DNA of 36,092 bases from NCBI GenBank assembly GCA_018713115.1, contig DVFS01000013.1, positions 1 to 36,092 on the forward strand, read 5' to 3'. Each line of letters starts with the position of its first letter. Within the stretch, counting starts at the first letter, position 1. The position numbers and the translations under genes were made by a program. The notes beneath the pieces are model-generated. The model ran no database searches, was not told where the DNA came from, and saw only the letters and a list, made by a program, of their open reading frames with translations. The DNA is from Candidatus Galligastranaerophilus faecipullorum. Lineage in GTDB: Bacteria; Cyanobacteriota; Vampirovibrionia; Gastranaerophilales; Gastranaerophilaceae. Of this stretch, positions 16,205 to 25,200 are shown one piece after another.

Positions 16205-17434
16205 ATGAGTGAGCTTTTAATGCCTGCGGGCAATATCGAAAAAATGAAATATGCTTTTGCCTACGGCGCAGATGCCTGTTATCTGGGGCTTGTGGATTAT
16301 TCTCTCCGCACGATGAGAAAAGGCGAACTTATAACAAGAGAAAATCTTAAATCTGCAATTGATGAAGCGCGTGCTTTAAATAAAAAGGCATATCTTACGC
16401 TTAATATTTTTGCGTATGATGAGGATATAAAAAGCCTGGAAGAAACGCTGGATATTATAAAAGATGCTAATCCTCACGCGATTATTTTGAGCGATTTTGG
16501 CGTTTATAATCTTGTAAAGCACAATTTGCCGTCTGTTGATATACATATTTCAACGCAGACAAATATTTTAAACACGGAGGCGGTTAAGTTCTGGCGTGAT
16601 ATGGGCGCAAGCCGTGTTATTCTTGCGCGTGAACTTTCTTTAAAGCAAATTGAAGCAATTAAAAAAGCGGTTCCCGATATTGAGGTTGAAATTTTTGTGC
16701 ACGGGTCGCAGTGCATGTCGTATTCGGGCAGGTGTCTTTTAAGTGATTATATGACAAAAGGCGAAAGAAAAGCCAACCATGGCGGCTGTGCGCAGCCATG
16801 CCGCTGGAGCTACAAGCTTTTAGAAGAAACGCGTCCGGGCGAGTATTATGAAATAGTGCAGGACGAGCGCGGTTCGCACATACTTTCCCCGAAAGACTTA
16901 TGCCTTGTAAGGTATATTAAAGACCTCACAAATGCCGGAGTTGACTCTTTTAAGGTTGAGGGCAGGACGAAAAGTCTTTATTATGTCAGTGCGGTAACAA
17001 AAGTTTATCGCGCGGTTATGGATGGCAAGGCGGACAGCAAAGAAGCTTTTGAAGAACTCAAAAAAGTCGGAAACAGGGGTTTTACGGAAGGCTTTTTTAT
17101 GGGCAATAATGACTCTTCAAGCTACAGTTATGAAATTTCAAAAGGTCTTGCCGGTGCGGATTTTCTTTGTATTTTTCTTGATAAAAATGAAAACCGTTTT
17201 AAGGTTGTTATAAAAAACAAAATGCTTTTAAATGATGAGTTTGAAATAATTACACCCGATTTTAAAACCTCTGCAAAAGTTGTTTCCATAACAAATGACA
17301 AGGGCGGGAAAACGGATGTTGCAAACACAAACGATGAAGTATGGATGGAATTAGCCTGTGATACCGGCTGGCAAAGCCAGTGGCAATGGGCACTGGGCAG
17401 AACTATGGGGATAAAAAATGCGTCTGAAACCTGA
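16205..17434 (+). CDS. trhP: U32 peptidase family protein, TrhP/YegQ-like (tRNA uridine hydroxylation)
   Basis: The U32 signature is EIFVHGSQCMSYSGRC, followed by GGCAQPCRWSY; these Cys form the Fe-S site described for this family. The N-terminus MPAGNIEKMKYAFAYGADACYLG is the TIM-barrel start shared by the TrhP and RlhA groups. A beta-rich C-terminal domain follows (about residue 320 on), as in YegQ. 409 residues. TrhP proteins act in prephenate-dependent 5-hydroxyuridine formation at tRNA U34; that role is from family knowledge. I chose ATG 16205 (MSELLMPAG) over GTG 16199, which lies between the -10 and the expected transcription start. Overlaps yqeG by 17 nt. Confidence 0.85.
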   Translation: MSELLMPAGNIEKMKYAFAYGADACYLGLVDYSLRTMRKGELITRENLKSAIDEARALNKKAYLTLNIFAYDEDIKSLEETLDIIKDANPHAIILSDFGVYNLVKHNLPSVDIHISTQTNILNTEAVKFWRDMGASRVILARELSLKQIEAIKKAVPDIEVEIFVHGSQCMSYSGRCLLSDYMTKGERKANHGGCAQPCRWSYKLLEETRPGEYYEIVQDERGSHILSPKDLCLVRYIKDLTNAGVDSFKVEGRTKSLYYVSAVTKVYRAVMDGKADSKEAFEELKKVGNRGFTEGFFMGNNDSSSYSYEISKGLAGADFLCIFLDKNENRFKVVIKNKMLLNDEFEIITPDFKTSAKVVSITNDKGGKTDVANTNDEVWMELACDTGWQSQWQWALGRTMGIKNASET

Positions 17435-17897
17435 TTTTAATTTAAAATCTATTTATGATATCAGTATTTTTAATCTTAAAGCACGGGAAGCCGAGGCGGT
17501 GTTTTTTGACCTTGACTCAACCGTTATGCGCTCAAAAAGCGGAGTATTTGCACCTGAAACTTTAGAGTTTCTTTCAATGCTTTCAAAACATTTTAAAATT
17601 GCAATAATTTCAAACAACAATAATAAAAAATATATTGAAAAAGCACGTTCGCAGGTAAACTTTCCCGTTATCGGAAGCGCCAAAAAGCCTGATATAAAAG
17701 TTCTTTTAAAAACCTGCAAGGATATGAACGTTAACCCTGCACACTGCGCCTTTGTCGGCGACAGGCCGCTTACGGATATTCTCTGCGCCAGGCGCGCGGG
17801 CATGATATCGGTTCTTGTGGATTCAATTTCAAGGGAGCAGGAAAAAAAGACCGTGCGCTTTGTACGCTGGGTAGAGCGTTTGAGTATTAAAAAATAA
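17418..17897 (+). CDS. yqeG: YqeG-family HAD phosphatase
   Basis: HAD superfamily IIIA hydrolase, 159 residues. Motif I FFDLDSTVM (DxDxT), motif II IISNN, the motif III Lys in the AKKPD region, and motif IV VGDRPLTDIL are in the right order with the short YqeG spacing. Related proteins dephosphorylate small phosphorylated substrates; the physiological substrate of YqeG is not settled. The ATG at 17418 lies inside the U32 gene with GGGGAT upstream. The stop overlaps the next start as TAATG. Confidence 0.88.
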   Translation: MRLKPDFNLKSIYDISIFNLKAREAEAVFFDLDSTVMRSKSGVFAPETLEFLSMLSKHFKIAIISNNNNKKYIEKARSQVNFPVIGSAKKPDIKVLLKTCKDMNVNPAHCAFVGDRPLTDILCARRAGMISVLVDSISREQEKKTVRFVRWVERLSIKK

Positions 17898-18349
17898 TGC
17901 AAATTTATATTGAAAATGATAAAAAACGCCATATGGACTTGCTTTTGTCAGGTGATGAGCAGGAAGATATGATTGAAAAATATTTGGAGCGCTCGCAAAT
18001 GTTTGTACTTGATGATGACGGTATCAAGGCGCAATGCTGTGTGGTTAAAGAAAATGCCGGAGTATATGAAATAAAAAATATTTCGGTCAAGGCTCCATAT
18101 TACAGAAAAGGCTACGGCAGGGCGCTTGTAGAATACGTGCGGGATTATTATAAAGACTGTAAAACCTTATATGCGGGGACAGGAGAGAGTGAAGACACCA
18201 TGGGGTTTTACAGGGCACTGGGTTTTAAATATTCTCACAGGGTAAAAGATTTTTTTATAAATAACTACAGCCGTCCTATTTTTGAGGGCGGCGTGCAATT
18301 AAAAGATATGGTTTATTTTAAACTATCTGATGATTCCGAAACCGAGTAA
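17897..18349 (+). CDS. GNAT-family N-acetyltransferase
   Basis: 150 residues. Acetyl-CoA binding motif A is YYRKGYGRALVEYV (R/Q-x-x-G-x-G/A), preceded by the strand EIKNISVKAPY; motif B is FYRALGFKYSHR. Acceptor unknown. Coupled to yqeG by a one-base overlap (TAATG). Its 3' end overlaps the convergent secG by 27 bp, and no terminator is visible, so read-through antisense to secG is possible. Confidence 0.88.
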   Translation: MQIYIENDKKRHMDLLLSGDEQEDMIEKYLERSQMFVLDDDGIKAQCCVVKENAGVYEIKNISVKAPYYRKGYGRALVEYVRDYYKDCKTLYAGTGESEDTMGFYRALGFKYSHRVKDFFINNYSRPIFEGGVQLKDMVYFKLSDDSETE

Positions 18350-18547
18350 AAGCGTGGTCAAGATAAATACCCCGCCTACTATGTAGGTTACTTTATTAAG
18401 ACCTTTTTCGGCACTTTTCTGTGATGAGAAAAGCTGGCTTGCAGAGCCTATGGAAGCAATCCCGTCGCCTTTGGGCGAGTGTAAAAGTACAAGCACGATA
18501 AGCAAAAGTGCTGATATTATCTGTATTATGTAGAAAAAAGTTACCAT
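18323..18547 (-). CDS. secG: Protein translocase subunit SecG
   Basis: Auxiliary subunit of the SecYEG channel in the inner membrane. 74 residues with two hydrophobic helices (about 4-22 and 52-72) around the conserved loop LLHSPKGDGIASIGSASQLF, the SecG hallmark. AAAGGGA sits just before the ATG. Its own promoter lies in the nfo-secG gap, although nfo is on the same strand 57 nt upstream. Confidence 0.95.
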   Translation of the reverse strand: MVTFFYIIQIISALLLIVLVLLHSPKGDGIASIGSASQLFSSQKSAEKGLNKVTYIVGGVFILTTLLLGFGIIR

Positions 18548-18577
18548 TTTTATCCCTTTATTAATTTATAATGTGAT

Positions 18578-18606
18578 TTTATACCATAAACAATTTTTTT
18601 TGTCTA
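18578..18606 (-). promoter_or_regulatory. secG promoter
   Basis: On the minus strand: TAGACA (18606-18601) overlapping the nfo stop codon, 17-bp spacer containing TGg just before the -10, then TATAAA (18583-18578). Start expected near 18571, giving a leader of about 24 nt with AAAGGGA. An alternative TTGTTT-17-TATAAA set (18593-18565) lies further downstream. Confidence 0.6.
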
Positions 18607-19425
18607 ATTAATGGATTCCCAGTAATCCTTCAAAGTTTTGCAGTCTGTTTCGATATTCGGGCTTTCACATACAATAACACCTTTTACATTAAATGCTTTA
18701 AAGGCTTTAAGCAGGTCTTTGTAGTTAAAATCGCTTTCTTCAAAAATCAGGTGGTGTTTTTCACCTTTCTGCGAGTATGCAATTCCCGCCATGTGTGCGT
18801 GAAAATTATTCATAGCCTTATCACCCAGATTTTTTGCTATTTTTTCAAAGATTCCGCAAAATTCGTCATAAGTGTTAAAAAGCCCGTTTGAGCGCGCGTG
18901 AATGTGTGCAAAATCCACGCAGGGCAGGACATTTTTAAAATTTTTGCAAAGCTCTATAATCTCGTCAATATCTCCCCACTGTGTTCCTTTGCCCGTAGTT
19001 TCGGGTCTTATCCAGATGTCGTTGTTTTCTTTTTCAAGGATTTCGACAATTTCATTGTGCTTTTCAAGAATTGTTTTAAAGGTTTTTTCCTTGCTCTCGC
19101 CCATATAAAAGCCGGCATGGTAGACAATTGAGTATGCTCCCAAATGTTTTGCCATCCTTGCGGTGTCTAAAATCCTTGTGACACTTGCCTCTCTCTTTTC
19201 TTCTTCTTTTGAATTGAGGTTAATGTAGTATGGTCCGTGAGAAGTCAGTATGAGGTCTTTTTTGTTCTCAAGCACGGTATTTTGTGTTTTTTCGCTCATT
19301 CTGACACCATGCACAAATTCTACCTCAAGACCGTCGAGATTCATCTCGCGCAGTTTTGAAAACGCATCCGAGTAGTCTTTTGCACTCAGCGGTATTCCGG
19401 CTGTTAAGAAATTCAATTTATCCAT
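18604..19425 (-). CDS. nfo: Endonuclease IV (AP endonuclease, Nfo family)
   Basis: Zinc-dependent TIM-barrel enzyme that nicks DNA 5' of abasic sites in base excision repair. 273 residues. The expected metal-binding positions are recognisable in order: SHGPYYINL, VYHAGFYMG, RPETTGKGTQWG, CVDFAHIHAR, NFHAHMAG, GEKHHL and a final CESPN glutamate. The wording (PETTGK rather than ENTAG) is closer to archaeal-type endonuclease IV than to E. coli Nfo. One base separates it from the upstream Fmt-like gene, so they are co-transcribed. Confidence 0.87.
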   Translation of the reverse strand: MDKLNFLTAGIPLSAKDYSDAFSKLREMNLDGLEVEFVHGVRMSEKTQNTVLENKKDLILTSHGPYYINLNSKEEEKREASVTRILDTARMAKHLGAYSIVYHAGFYMGESKEKTFKTILEKHNEIVEILEKENNDIWIRPETTGKGTQWGDIDEIIELCKNFKNVLPCVDFAHIHARSNGLFNTYDEFCGIFEKIAKNLGDKAMNNFHAHMAGIAYSQKGEKHHLIFEESDFNYKDLLKAFKAFNVKGVIVCESPNIETDCKTLKDYWESIN

Positions 19426-19426
19426 A

Positions 19427-20362
19427 TCAGTTAAAATTTTCTCCTGTCTGCGGTTTAAAAACTCTTATAAAACTTTCTGCGTCAAATATTCCCCAGGTGC
19501 CGCACTGCAGGCATTTAGGGTAAATGTAACCGTCCGATGCGGTTATTTTTATGCGGTTGTCTTTGACAGCTGTAATTATTCCGCTTGCAAGACAGTGCTT
19601 TTCTTCTTCAAAATCCGCGCAGAATATTTTAACCGGCGCGCCCCTAAAGTTTAAATATACCGTGTAAAAAGGGTTTGAGGCACGCACAAGCCGCTCGATT
19701 TCGCGGCATTTCTTGTTTAAATCCAATTTAGTTGTATCGGGTATTCTCGGCGCTTTTGTAAATTCACCGCTCTCCTGCGGTTTTGAATCTATTTTGCCCG
19801 TGTTTTGAAATTTTTCCAGAACCTCGCAGAGCATGTCGGCTATCATAAAATTAGACCTGTTAAAAAGTGTTCCTATGGTTTCTTTCTCATCAAGCGGAAA
19901 ACCTTTCTGACAGATGATATCTCCGCTGTCAAAATTTTCGTTTGCAAAATGAAGCGTAACGCCTGTCATTTTTTCGCCGTTATTAATTATGTGAAAATAG
20001 GGGTTTGCACCGCGGTACATGGGCAGAAGCGAGGGGTGGCAGTTTATGTAGCCTGATTTTGCGGTATTTAAAAAATCTTTTTTTAAAAGTTTGTTAAAAG
20101 AGCAGATAACCCCTATATCAGCTTTTTTGGCTTTTATTTTTTCAATCATTTCCGCTGTATCGGGCTCGCCGTCATACTCAAAAACCTCCAGATTAAAACT
20201 TTTGGCATAGTCTATAAAACTTTTCGCTGTAGGGTTTGAATTTGGCGGAGGTATTACTGCCGCGATTTCAAACCCTTTTTCAATAAGTGTGCACAGGCAG
20301 ACATTTGCCATATCGGGCATACCGCAGAAAATTATTTTAATTTTTTCAGAACTGTTTTGCAA
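19427..20362 (-). CDS. Formyltransferase-family protein, Fmt-like
   Basis: 311 residues with the methionyl-tRNA formyltransferase fold: IKIIFCGMPDMANVCL start, active-site INCHPSLLPMYRGANP (Asn and His), DSGDII (catalytic Asp), and a C-terminal OB-like domain (REIERLVRASNPFYTVYLN). The loop after the first strand is shorter than in classical Fmt, and the C-terminus has a CLQC pair. It may be the cell's Fmt or a paralogue acting on a sugar or other amine; I cannot decide. The start is TTG at 20362 inside crcB with AGGAG 6 nt upstream, a well placed ribosome binding site. Confidence 0.8.
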   Translation of the reverse strand: MQNSSEKIKIIFCGMPDMANVCLCTLIEKGFEIAAVIPPPNSNPTAKSFIDYAKSFNLEVFEYDGEPDTAEMIEKIKAKKADIGVICSFNKLLKKDFLNTAKSGYINCHPSLLPMYRGANPYFHIINNGEKMTGVTLHFANENFDSGDIICQKGFPLDEKETIGTLFNRSNFMIADMLCEVLEKFQNTGKIDSKPQESGEFTKAPRIPDTTKLDLNKKCREIERLVRASNPFYTVYLNFRGAPVKIFCADFEEEKHCLASGIITAVKDNRIKITASDGYIYPKCLQCGTWGIFDAESFIRVFKPQTGENFN

Positions 20363-20717
20363 TTAAAACTCCTGCTGCAAGGGCGCAGATTGAAAGTATG
20401 ACGCTTAATAACATATACAAGAATGCTCTGTAAAATTCTCCCGAGACAAAAAAGTTCCAGACGTCAAGCGAAAATGTGGAAAAAGTTGTAAGCCCGCCGC
20501 AGAAACCAACTGTCAGAAAGAGTTTAAACTCATCGGGCGCGTTTACTTTTTCTAAAAATAACACATAGCCCAGCCCTATTATGAAACTGCCGAGTATATT
20601 TACAAAAAGCGTTCCCGCAGGAAAAAAAGGAGATACTTTTGAAAACGCGCTGCCTGCCAGATAGCGCAAAAAAGCTCCCAATCCTCCCCCTATAAATATC
20701 GCGAAAAATTTAACCAT
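20346..20717 (-). CDS. crcB: Fluoride exporter CrcB (Fluc channel)
   Basis: Small dimeric fluoride channel of the inner membrane. 123 residues with four hydrophobic helices. Signature segments GGGLGAFLRYLAG, GTLFVNILGSFIIG (the conserved Asn) and GFCGGLTTFSTFS are all present. First gene of the crcB-fmt-nfo unit; overlaps the Fmt-like gene by 17 nt. Its transcript is predicted to be leaderless, so there is no room for a fluoride riboswitch. Confidence 0.95.
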   Translation of the reverse strand: MVKFFAIFIGGGLGAFLRYLAGSAFSKVSPFFPAGTLFVNILGSFIIGLGYVLFLEKVNAPDEFKLFLTVGFCGGLTTFSTFSLDVWNFFVSGEFYRAFLYMLLSVILSICALAAGVLIAKQF

Positions 20718-20723
20718 ATAATT

Positions 20724-20732
20724 ATATTAGCA
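20724..20732 (-). promoter_or_regulatory. crcB extended -10 promoter (predicted leaderless)
   Basis: On the minus strand TG-c-TAATAT (20732-20724), then AATTAT, then the crcB ATG (20717). This is the same 9-mer and 6-nt spacing as before the U32 gene. No Shine-Dalgarno. Confidence 0.6.
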
Positions 20733-20786
20733 TAAGTATTTAATTTTGAAGTATTGTAACAAAATTATAAGTATAAAAATTTAGTG

Positions 20787-20815
20787 TTGACGAGAAAATT
20801 TGTTTGTAATAAGTT
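20787..20815 (+). promoter_or_regulatory. Promoter of the S10 ribosomal protein operon
   Basis: TTGACG (20787-20792), 17-bp spacer, TAAGTT (20810-20815), matching the most conserved -10 bases T1, A2 and T6. Leader of about 32 nt before rpsJ, with TAAGG as ribosome binding site. The -10 choice is tentative; TAATAA at 20807 is an alternative with a short spacer. Confidence 0.5.
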
Positions 20816-20853
20816 TATGAATACTGAATGAAACTAGAAGAAGTAAGGCAATT

Positions 20854-21174
20854 ATGACTACGACAGCAAAAAGACAAAGAATAAGAGTATGCCTGAAAGC
20901 ATATGACCATCAGTTAATCGATTTGAGTGCGCAGAAAATTGTCGACACCGCAAAAAGAACTGATGCAAGTGTATCAGGCCCTATCCCTCTGCCTACAAAA
21001 CGCAGAGTATACTGTGTTCTTCGCTCGCCCCACGTAGATAAAAAATCTCGTGAGCACTTTGAAATGAGAACACACAAGAGAATCATAGACATCTATGATC
21101 CCACACAACAAACTACGGAAGAATTAACAAGAATGGACTTACCCTCGGGTGTAGACATTGAAATTAAGCTGTAG
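20854..21174 (+). CDS. rpsJ: 30S ribosomal protein S10
   Basis: 106 residues. [50 protein letters not shown] and the [10 protein letters not shown] end are classic S10. It binds the 30S head and, as NusE, forms part of antitermination complexes. First gene of the S10 cluster; followed by an unusually long 133-nt gap before rplC. fusA, tuf, rpsL and rpsG, often just upstream, are absent here: crcB lies divergently instead. Confidence 0.98.
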   Translation: MTTTAKRQRIRVCLKAYDHQLIDLSAQKIVDTAKRTDASVSGPIPLPTKRRVYCVLRSPHVDKKSREHFEMRTHKRIIDIYDPTQQTTEELTRMDLPSGVDIEIKL

Positions 21175-21307
21175 TTAACCGAACGCTTTAGCACAATCAA
21201 AATTGAATATTGAATGTGATCTGGCAAAGTAGGCAGAGTTTAGTTTTTAAACAAAGCCAAAAGTGAAACAACCGAGAACGCAAGCTCTCACAACAGAAAG
21301 GTAGAAA
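21175..21307 (+). promoter_or_regulatory. Structured leader before rplC with an rplE-shared motif
   Basis: 133 nt without a gene inside an otherwise compact operon. Positions 21218-21238 hold TCTGGCAAAGTAGGCAGAG, nearly identical to a motif before rplE; TCTG and CAGA can pair around it. Further on come GTTTA-gttttt-AAAC type pairing (about 21238-21253) and GAGA...TCTC (about 21273-21288). AGAAAGG precedes the rplC ATG. Regulation is inferred. Confidence 0.5.
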
Positions 21308-21943
21308 ATGACATTAGGTGTTATTGGACAAAAACTTGGAATGACACAAATTTATGACGAGCAAGGACTTTGCATTCCCGTTACGGTAATCAAAGTTGAC
21401 CCTGCTGTCGTAACCCAGGTTAAAACTGTAGAAACAGACGGTTACAACGCTATTCAGGTTGGTGTAATTCCCGCTAAGGAAAAACATTTGACCAAAGCTC
21501 AGATAGGTCATTTCAAAAAGAATAATCTTGAAAACTTCAGACATTTACAGGAATTCAGGGTGGATAATCCCGCTGATTATACGGTAGGTCAAAAAATAGA
21601 TTTATCGGTTTTATCTGAAATATCCAAAGTAGATGTAACGGGTAAATCAATCGGTAAAGGTTTTCAAGGTACCGTTAAAAGACACAACTTCGGAAGGGGC
21701 CCCATGGCTCACGGTTCAAAAAACCACAGAGAGCCCGGTTCAATCGGCGCAGGCACCACTCCCGGTCGTGTAATCAAAGGTAAAAAAATGGCAGGAAATA
21801 TGGGTAATGAAAGAGTTACCGTTTCTAAACTCACGGTAGTTAGAGTTGATGCCGACAAAAATCTGTTATTAATCAAGGGCTCAGTTCCGGGTCCTGAAGG
21901 TAAATTGGTCACAGTTAAACCTTCAAGAACAAAATGGAATTAG
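21308..21943 (+). CDS. rplC: 50S ribosomal protein L3
   Basis: 211 residues. LGVIGQKLGMTQIYDEQG start, the FQGTVKRHNFGRGPMAHGSKNHR loop reaching the peptidyl transferase region, and GTTPGRVIKGKKMAGNMGNERVT are diagnostic. Preceded by AGAAAGG; 9 nt before rplD. Confidence 0.98.
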   Translation: MTLGVIGQKLGMTQIYDEQGLCIPVTVIKVDPAVVTQVKTVETDGYNAIQVGVIPAKEKHLTKAQIGHFKKNNLENFRHLQEFRVDNPADYTVGQKIDLSVLSEISKVDVTGKSIGKGFQGTVKRHNFGRGPMAHGSKNHREPGSIGAGTTPGRVIKGKKMAGNMGNERVTVSKLTVVRVDADKNLLLIKGSVPGPEGKLVTVKPSRTKWN

Positions 21944-21952
21944 AGGTATAAG

Positions 21953-22603
21953 ATGACTGAAAATACAAAAACTCAAACAGTAAAATTATTAAGCACTTCA
22001 GGAAGTCAATTAGGTGAATTGAGTCTTGACGGTAAAGTGTTTGGCGTTGAGCCCAACATACACGTTATGCACCTTGCACTTAAAAGACAGTTAAATAACG
22101 CACGCAGAGGCACTGCTTGTGCTAAAACAAGAGCGGAAGTATCCGGCGGCGGTAAAAAACCCTGGAAACAAAAAGGTACCGGCAGAGCAAGAGCAGGCTC
22201 AATCCGTTCACCTTTGTTCGCAGGCGGCGGTGTAGTGTTTGGTCCTAAACCCAGAAGCTACGAAACAAATATGCCTCAAAAAGCAAGAAAACTCGCTTTA
22301 AAATCCGCATTAAGCGCTAAACTTGAAGCAATGATTGTTGTTAAAGATTTTTCCGAATTAAAAGAAGCTAAAACAAAAGCGATGGCAAAAATCTTAAAAG
22401 ACCTCGGCGCTCAAGGTAAAATCTTAATCATTGCCGATTTAAAAGCAGAAGAAAATAAAAATCTTGAACTGAGTGCAAGAAACCTTGCAAACGTTAAACT
22501 TTTGCTTCCCTCCAACTTAAACGTTAAAGATTTAATTGAAGCAAACAGTCTTATCGTCTGCGAAGCCGCAATCAATGAAATTACTGAAAGGTTGGCGAAA
22601 TAA
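21953..22603 (+). CDS. rplD: 50S ribosomal protein L4
   Basis: 216 residues. Extended loop KTRAEVSGGGKKPWKQKGTG followed by RARAGSIRSPLFAGGG lines the exit tunnel. In E. coli L4 represses the S10 operon through its leader; whether that occurs here is not shown. GAGGT ribosome binding site. The stop overlaps rplW as TAATG. Confidence 0.98.
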   Translation: MTENTKTQTVKLLSTSGSQLGELSLDGKVFGVEPNIHVMHLALKRQLNNARRGTACAKTRAEVSGGGKKPWKQKGTGRARAGSIRSPLFAGGGVVFGPKPRSYETNMPQKARKLALKSALSAKLEAMIVVKDFSELKEAKTKAMAKILKDLGAQGKILIIADLKAEENKNLELSARNLANVKLLLPSNLNVKDLIEANSLIVCEAAINEITERLAK

Positions 22604-22911
22604 TGGCAAACACTAGAACCAACAAAGAAAAATTATACGATATAATTAAAAAGCCTGTTATTACCGAAAAATCAATGGCTAACACGGCTAATAACGTATA
22701 CACTTTTGAAGTTGCAAAAGACGCTTCAAAAGTCGAAATCGCGCAAGCAATTGAACTTGCTTACCCGAATCGCAAAGTTAAGAAAGTAAGGACTGTATAT
22801 ATGCCCTCTCATCAAAAAAGAATGGGCTTAAAGTTCGGTAGAACCCAATCAGGTAAAAAAGCCATCGTTACAATCGTTGGCGATCCTATTGAAGAATTGA
22901 CAGGAGTGTAG
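22603..22911 (+). CDS. rplW: 50S ribosomal protein L23
   Basis: 102 residues. YDIIKKPVITEKSM, YTFEVAKDASKVEIAQAIE and VRTVYMPSHQKR match L23, which sits at the tunnel exit and docks trigger factor and SRP. One-base overlap with rplD; 6 nt before rplB. Confidence 0.97.
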   Translation: MANTRTNKEKLYDIIKKPVITEKSMANTANNVYTFEVAKDASKVEIAQAIELAYPNRKVKKVRTVYMPSHQKRMGLKFGRTQSGKKAIVTIVGDPIEELTGV

Positions 22912-22917
22912 ATAACA

Positions 22918-23745
22918 ATGGCAACTCGTAAAATTAATCCAACTTCGCCCGGTCAACGCGGTATGACAAGAGCAGATTTCTCGGAAATCACAACAGATGC
23001 TCCCGAAAAGTCTCTCTTAAAACCCTTGAGAAAAAAAGGCGGAAGAAATAATACAGGCAGAATAACAACAAGACATCAGGGCGGCGGTCACAAGCAAGCC
23101 TACCGTGTTATTGACTTTAAAAGAAATAAGGTCGGTATTGTAGGTTTTGTTAAAACTGTTGAATATGACCCTAACAGAAACGTAAGAATTTCTCTTGTAG
23201 TTTATGCCGATGGTGAAAAAAGATATATTTTAACACCTGAAAACTTAAATGTCGGCGACACAATTATCTCGGGTCCCGATGCGGATATTAAACCCGGAAA
23301 TGCACTTCCCCTTGAAGCAATTCCTCTGGGTACAATAGTTCATAATATTGAATTATTCCCCGGCCGCGGCGGCAAAATGGTTCGCTCGGCTGGTATGGGC
23401 GCCCAGTTAATGGCTAAAGAAGGCGACTACGTAACATTAAAACTTCCTTCATCAGAAATGAGAATGGTAAGAAAAGAATGCTATGCAACAGTCGGCACTC
23501 TGGGCAATTCCGAATTCAAAAACCTCTCAACAGGTAAAGCAGGCAGAACCCGCTACTTAGGTGTTAGACCCACGGTTCGCGGTGTTACAATGAACCCTGT
23601 TGACCACCCACACGGCGGCGGTGAAGGCAAAACAGGTCCCGGCGGCAACCCGAAAACTCCCTGGGGCAGACCTGCACTCGGTCAAAAGACCAGAAACCCC
23701 AACAAAGCATCATCTAAATTAATAGTAAGAAGAAGAAAAAAATAA
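22918..23745 (+). CDS. rplB: 50S ribosomal protein L2
   Basis: 275 residues, normal. [31 protein letters not shown] and the C-terminal [13 protein letters not shown] loop (with the conserved His at the peptidyl transferase centre) are present. Follows rplW by 6 nt; GACAGGAGTG within the rplW end may serve as its ribosome binding site. Confidence 0.98.
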   Translation: MATRKINPTSPGQRGMTRADFSEITTDAPEKSLLKPLRKKGGRNNTGRITTRHQGGGHKQAYRVIDFKRNKVGIVGFVKTVEYDPNRNVRISLVVYADGEKRYILTPENLNVGDTIISGPDADIKPGNALPLEAIPLGTIVHNIELFPGRGGKMVRSAGMGAQLMAKEGDYVTLKLPSSEMRMVRKECYATVGTLGNSEFKNLSTGKAGRTRYLGVRPTVRGVTMNPVDHPHGGGEGKTGPGGNPKTPWGRPALGQKTRNPNKASSKLIVRRRKK

Positions 23746-23769
23746 AATAAGTAAGGAGAACACAAGTAG

Positions 23770-24051
23770 ATGGCTCGTTCATTAAAAAAAGGTCCATACG
23801 TACATGAATCTTTAGAAAAGAAAATAAATAAATTAAACGAAACTCAGGAAAAGAAAGTTATTAAAACTTGGTCCAGAGCATCTATGATTGTGCCTGATAT
23901 GTTAGGTCATACAATTGCCGTTCACAACGGCAAAACACACGTTCCTGTTTATGTAACGGAGCAAATGGTAGGCCACAAATTAGGTGAATTCGCGGCAACC
24001 CGTTCTTTCAGAGGTCATGCGGGTCAAGATAAAACAGCTAAAAGGAAATAA
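23770..24051 (+). CDS. rpsS: 30S ribosomal protein S19
   Basis: 93 residues. [37 protein letters not shown] and [14 protein letters not shown] are canonical. AAGGAG lies about 11 nt before the ATG, slightly far. Confidence 0.98.
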   Translation: MARSLKKGPYVHESLEKKINKLNETQEKKVIKTWSRASMIVPDMLGHTIAVHNGKTHVPVYVTEQMVGHKLGEFAATRSFRGHAGQDKTAKRK

Positions 24052-24080
24052 GTTTTAAATAAGCCATAAGGAATATAGAT

Positions 24081-24416
24081 ATGCAACAAGCGACAGCTAA
24101 ACAAACAAATATAAAAATGACTGCAAGAAAATTACGCAGAGTAATTAATCTTGTAAGAGGTAAAAATGCCCTCGAAGCTCAAAAAATGCTTAAATTTATG
24201 CCTTATTTTGCAGCAAGAGTGGTAGAAAAAAACCTCAACGCAGCTATTGCAAATGCGTCTGAAAAATTCGGCGCAAAAGCTGACGTGTTGAAAATCTCTG
24301 AAATTTTCGCTGATGAGAGCGTTACTTACAAAAGAGTAAGACCTCGTGCTCAAGGCAGAATGTATAAGAGATTTAAAAGGACATCACATTTAACAGTTAA
24401 GTTAACAAGAAACTAG
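24081..24416 (+). CDS. rplV: 50S ribosomal protein L22
   Basis: 111 residues. [22 protein letters not shown] start and the tunnel hairpin [20 protein letters not shown] are typical. L22 with L4 narrows the exit tunnel. 10 nt before rpsC. Confidence 0.98.
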   Translation: MQQATAKQTNIKMTARKLRRVINLVRGKNALEAQKMLKFMPYFAARVVEKNLNAAIANASEKFGAKADVLKISEIFADESVTYKRVRPRAQGRMYKRFKRTSHLTVKLTRN

Positions 24417-24426
24417 GAGAAGAACT

Positions 24427-25173
24427 TTGGGACAGAAGACACATCCAACCGGATTTAGAATCGGAATAATTGAACCGTGGGTTAGCACATGGTTTGCAAA
24501 TAAAAAGAAGTATGCTGAATTTATTGCAGAAGACGCTAAAATCAGAAAATTCGTCAAGAAAAAACTTTACACCGCAGGTGTATCAAGAATCAATATTGCA
24601 AGAAAAGCACAGAATGTTAACATTACTGTTGTTACGGCTAAACCCGGTATCGTTGTGGGCAGAGGCGGTCAAGGCATTGACGACTTGAGAGTTGCCGTCC
24701 AGAACCTTATTAACAACAAAAATGTGTCGATTGATGTTGTTGAAGTTGCAAGAATTGACGTTGACGCCCAGCTTGTTGCCGAAAATATTGCACTTCAGCT
24801 TGAAAAACGTATCGCATTCAGACGCGCAATGAAACAGGCAATGCAGAGAACAATGCGTGCCGGTGTTCAAGGTATCAAGGTTATGGTATCCGGACGTTTG
24901 GGCGGTGCTGAAATTGCAAGAAGCGAATGGGCAAAAGAGGGAAGAATTCCTCTTCAAACATTAAGGGCTGACGTTCAGTACGGTTTTGCCGAAGCAGATA
25001 CCGTAATGGGTAAAATCGGTGTAAAAGTCTGGGTCTTCAAAGGCGACCTTATGCCCGGTGAAAAAGCAGACCAGAATATTAAAACTAAAAAAGCAACAAA
25101 TAAAGATAACGCGCGTTTTACAGGTAGAAGAAAACGCAACGAAGAAGCACAACAAGACAAGGCGGAAGCCTAG
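24427..25173 (+). CDS. rpsC: 30S ribosomal protein S3
   Basis: 248 residues. [13 protein letters not shown] start, KH-domain [12 protein letters not shown] (GxxG loop) and [13 protein letters not shown] are S3. The start is TTG at 24427, uncommon for a ribosomal protein, with AGGAG 8 nt upstream; no alternative start fits the conserved N-terminus. The C-terminal tail is Lys- and Asn-rich. Confidence 0.98.
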   Translation: MGQKTHPTGFRIGIIEPWVSTWFANKKKYAEFIAEDAKIRKFVKKKLYTAGVSRINIARKAQNVNITVVTAKPGIVVGRGGQGIDDLRVAVQNLINNKNVSIDVVEVARIDVDAQLVAENIALQLEKRIAFRRAMKQAMQRTMRAGVQGIKVMVSGRLGGAEIARSEWAKEGRIPLQTLRADVQYGFAEADTVMGKIGVKVWVFKGDLMPGEKADQNIKTKKATNKDNARFTGRRKRNEEAQQDKAEA

Positions 25174-25200
25174 TTTTATTAATAATAGGAGCAAATTACA

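Noticed and set aside
20718-20786. Fluoride riboswitch upstream of crcB
   Set aside because: The predicted transcription start is at the ATG and the gap shows no fluoride aptamer-like sequence.
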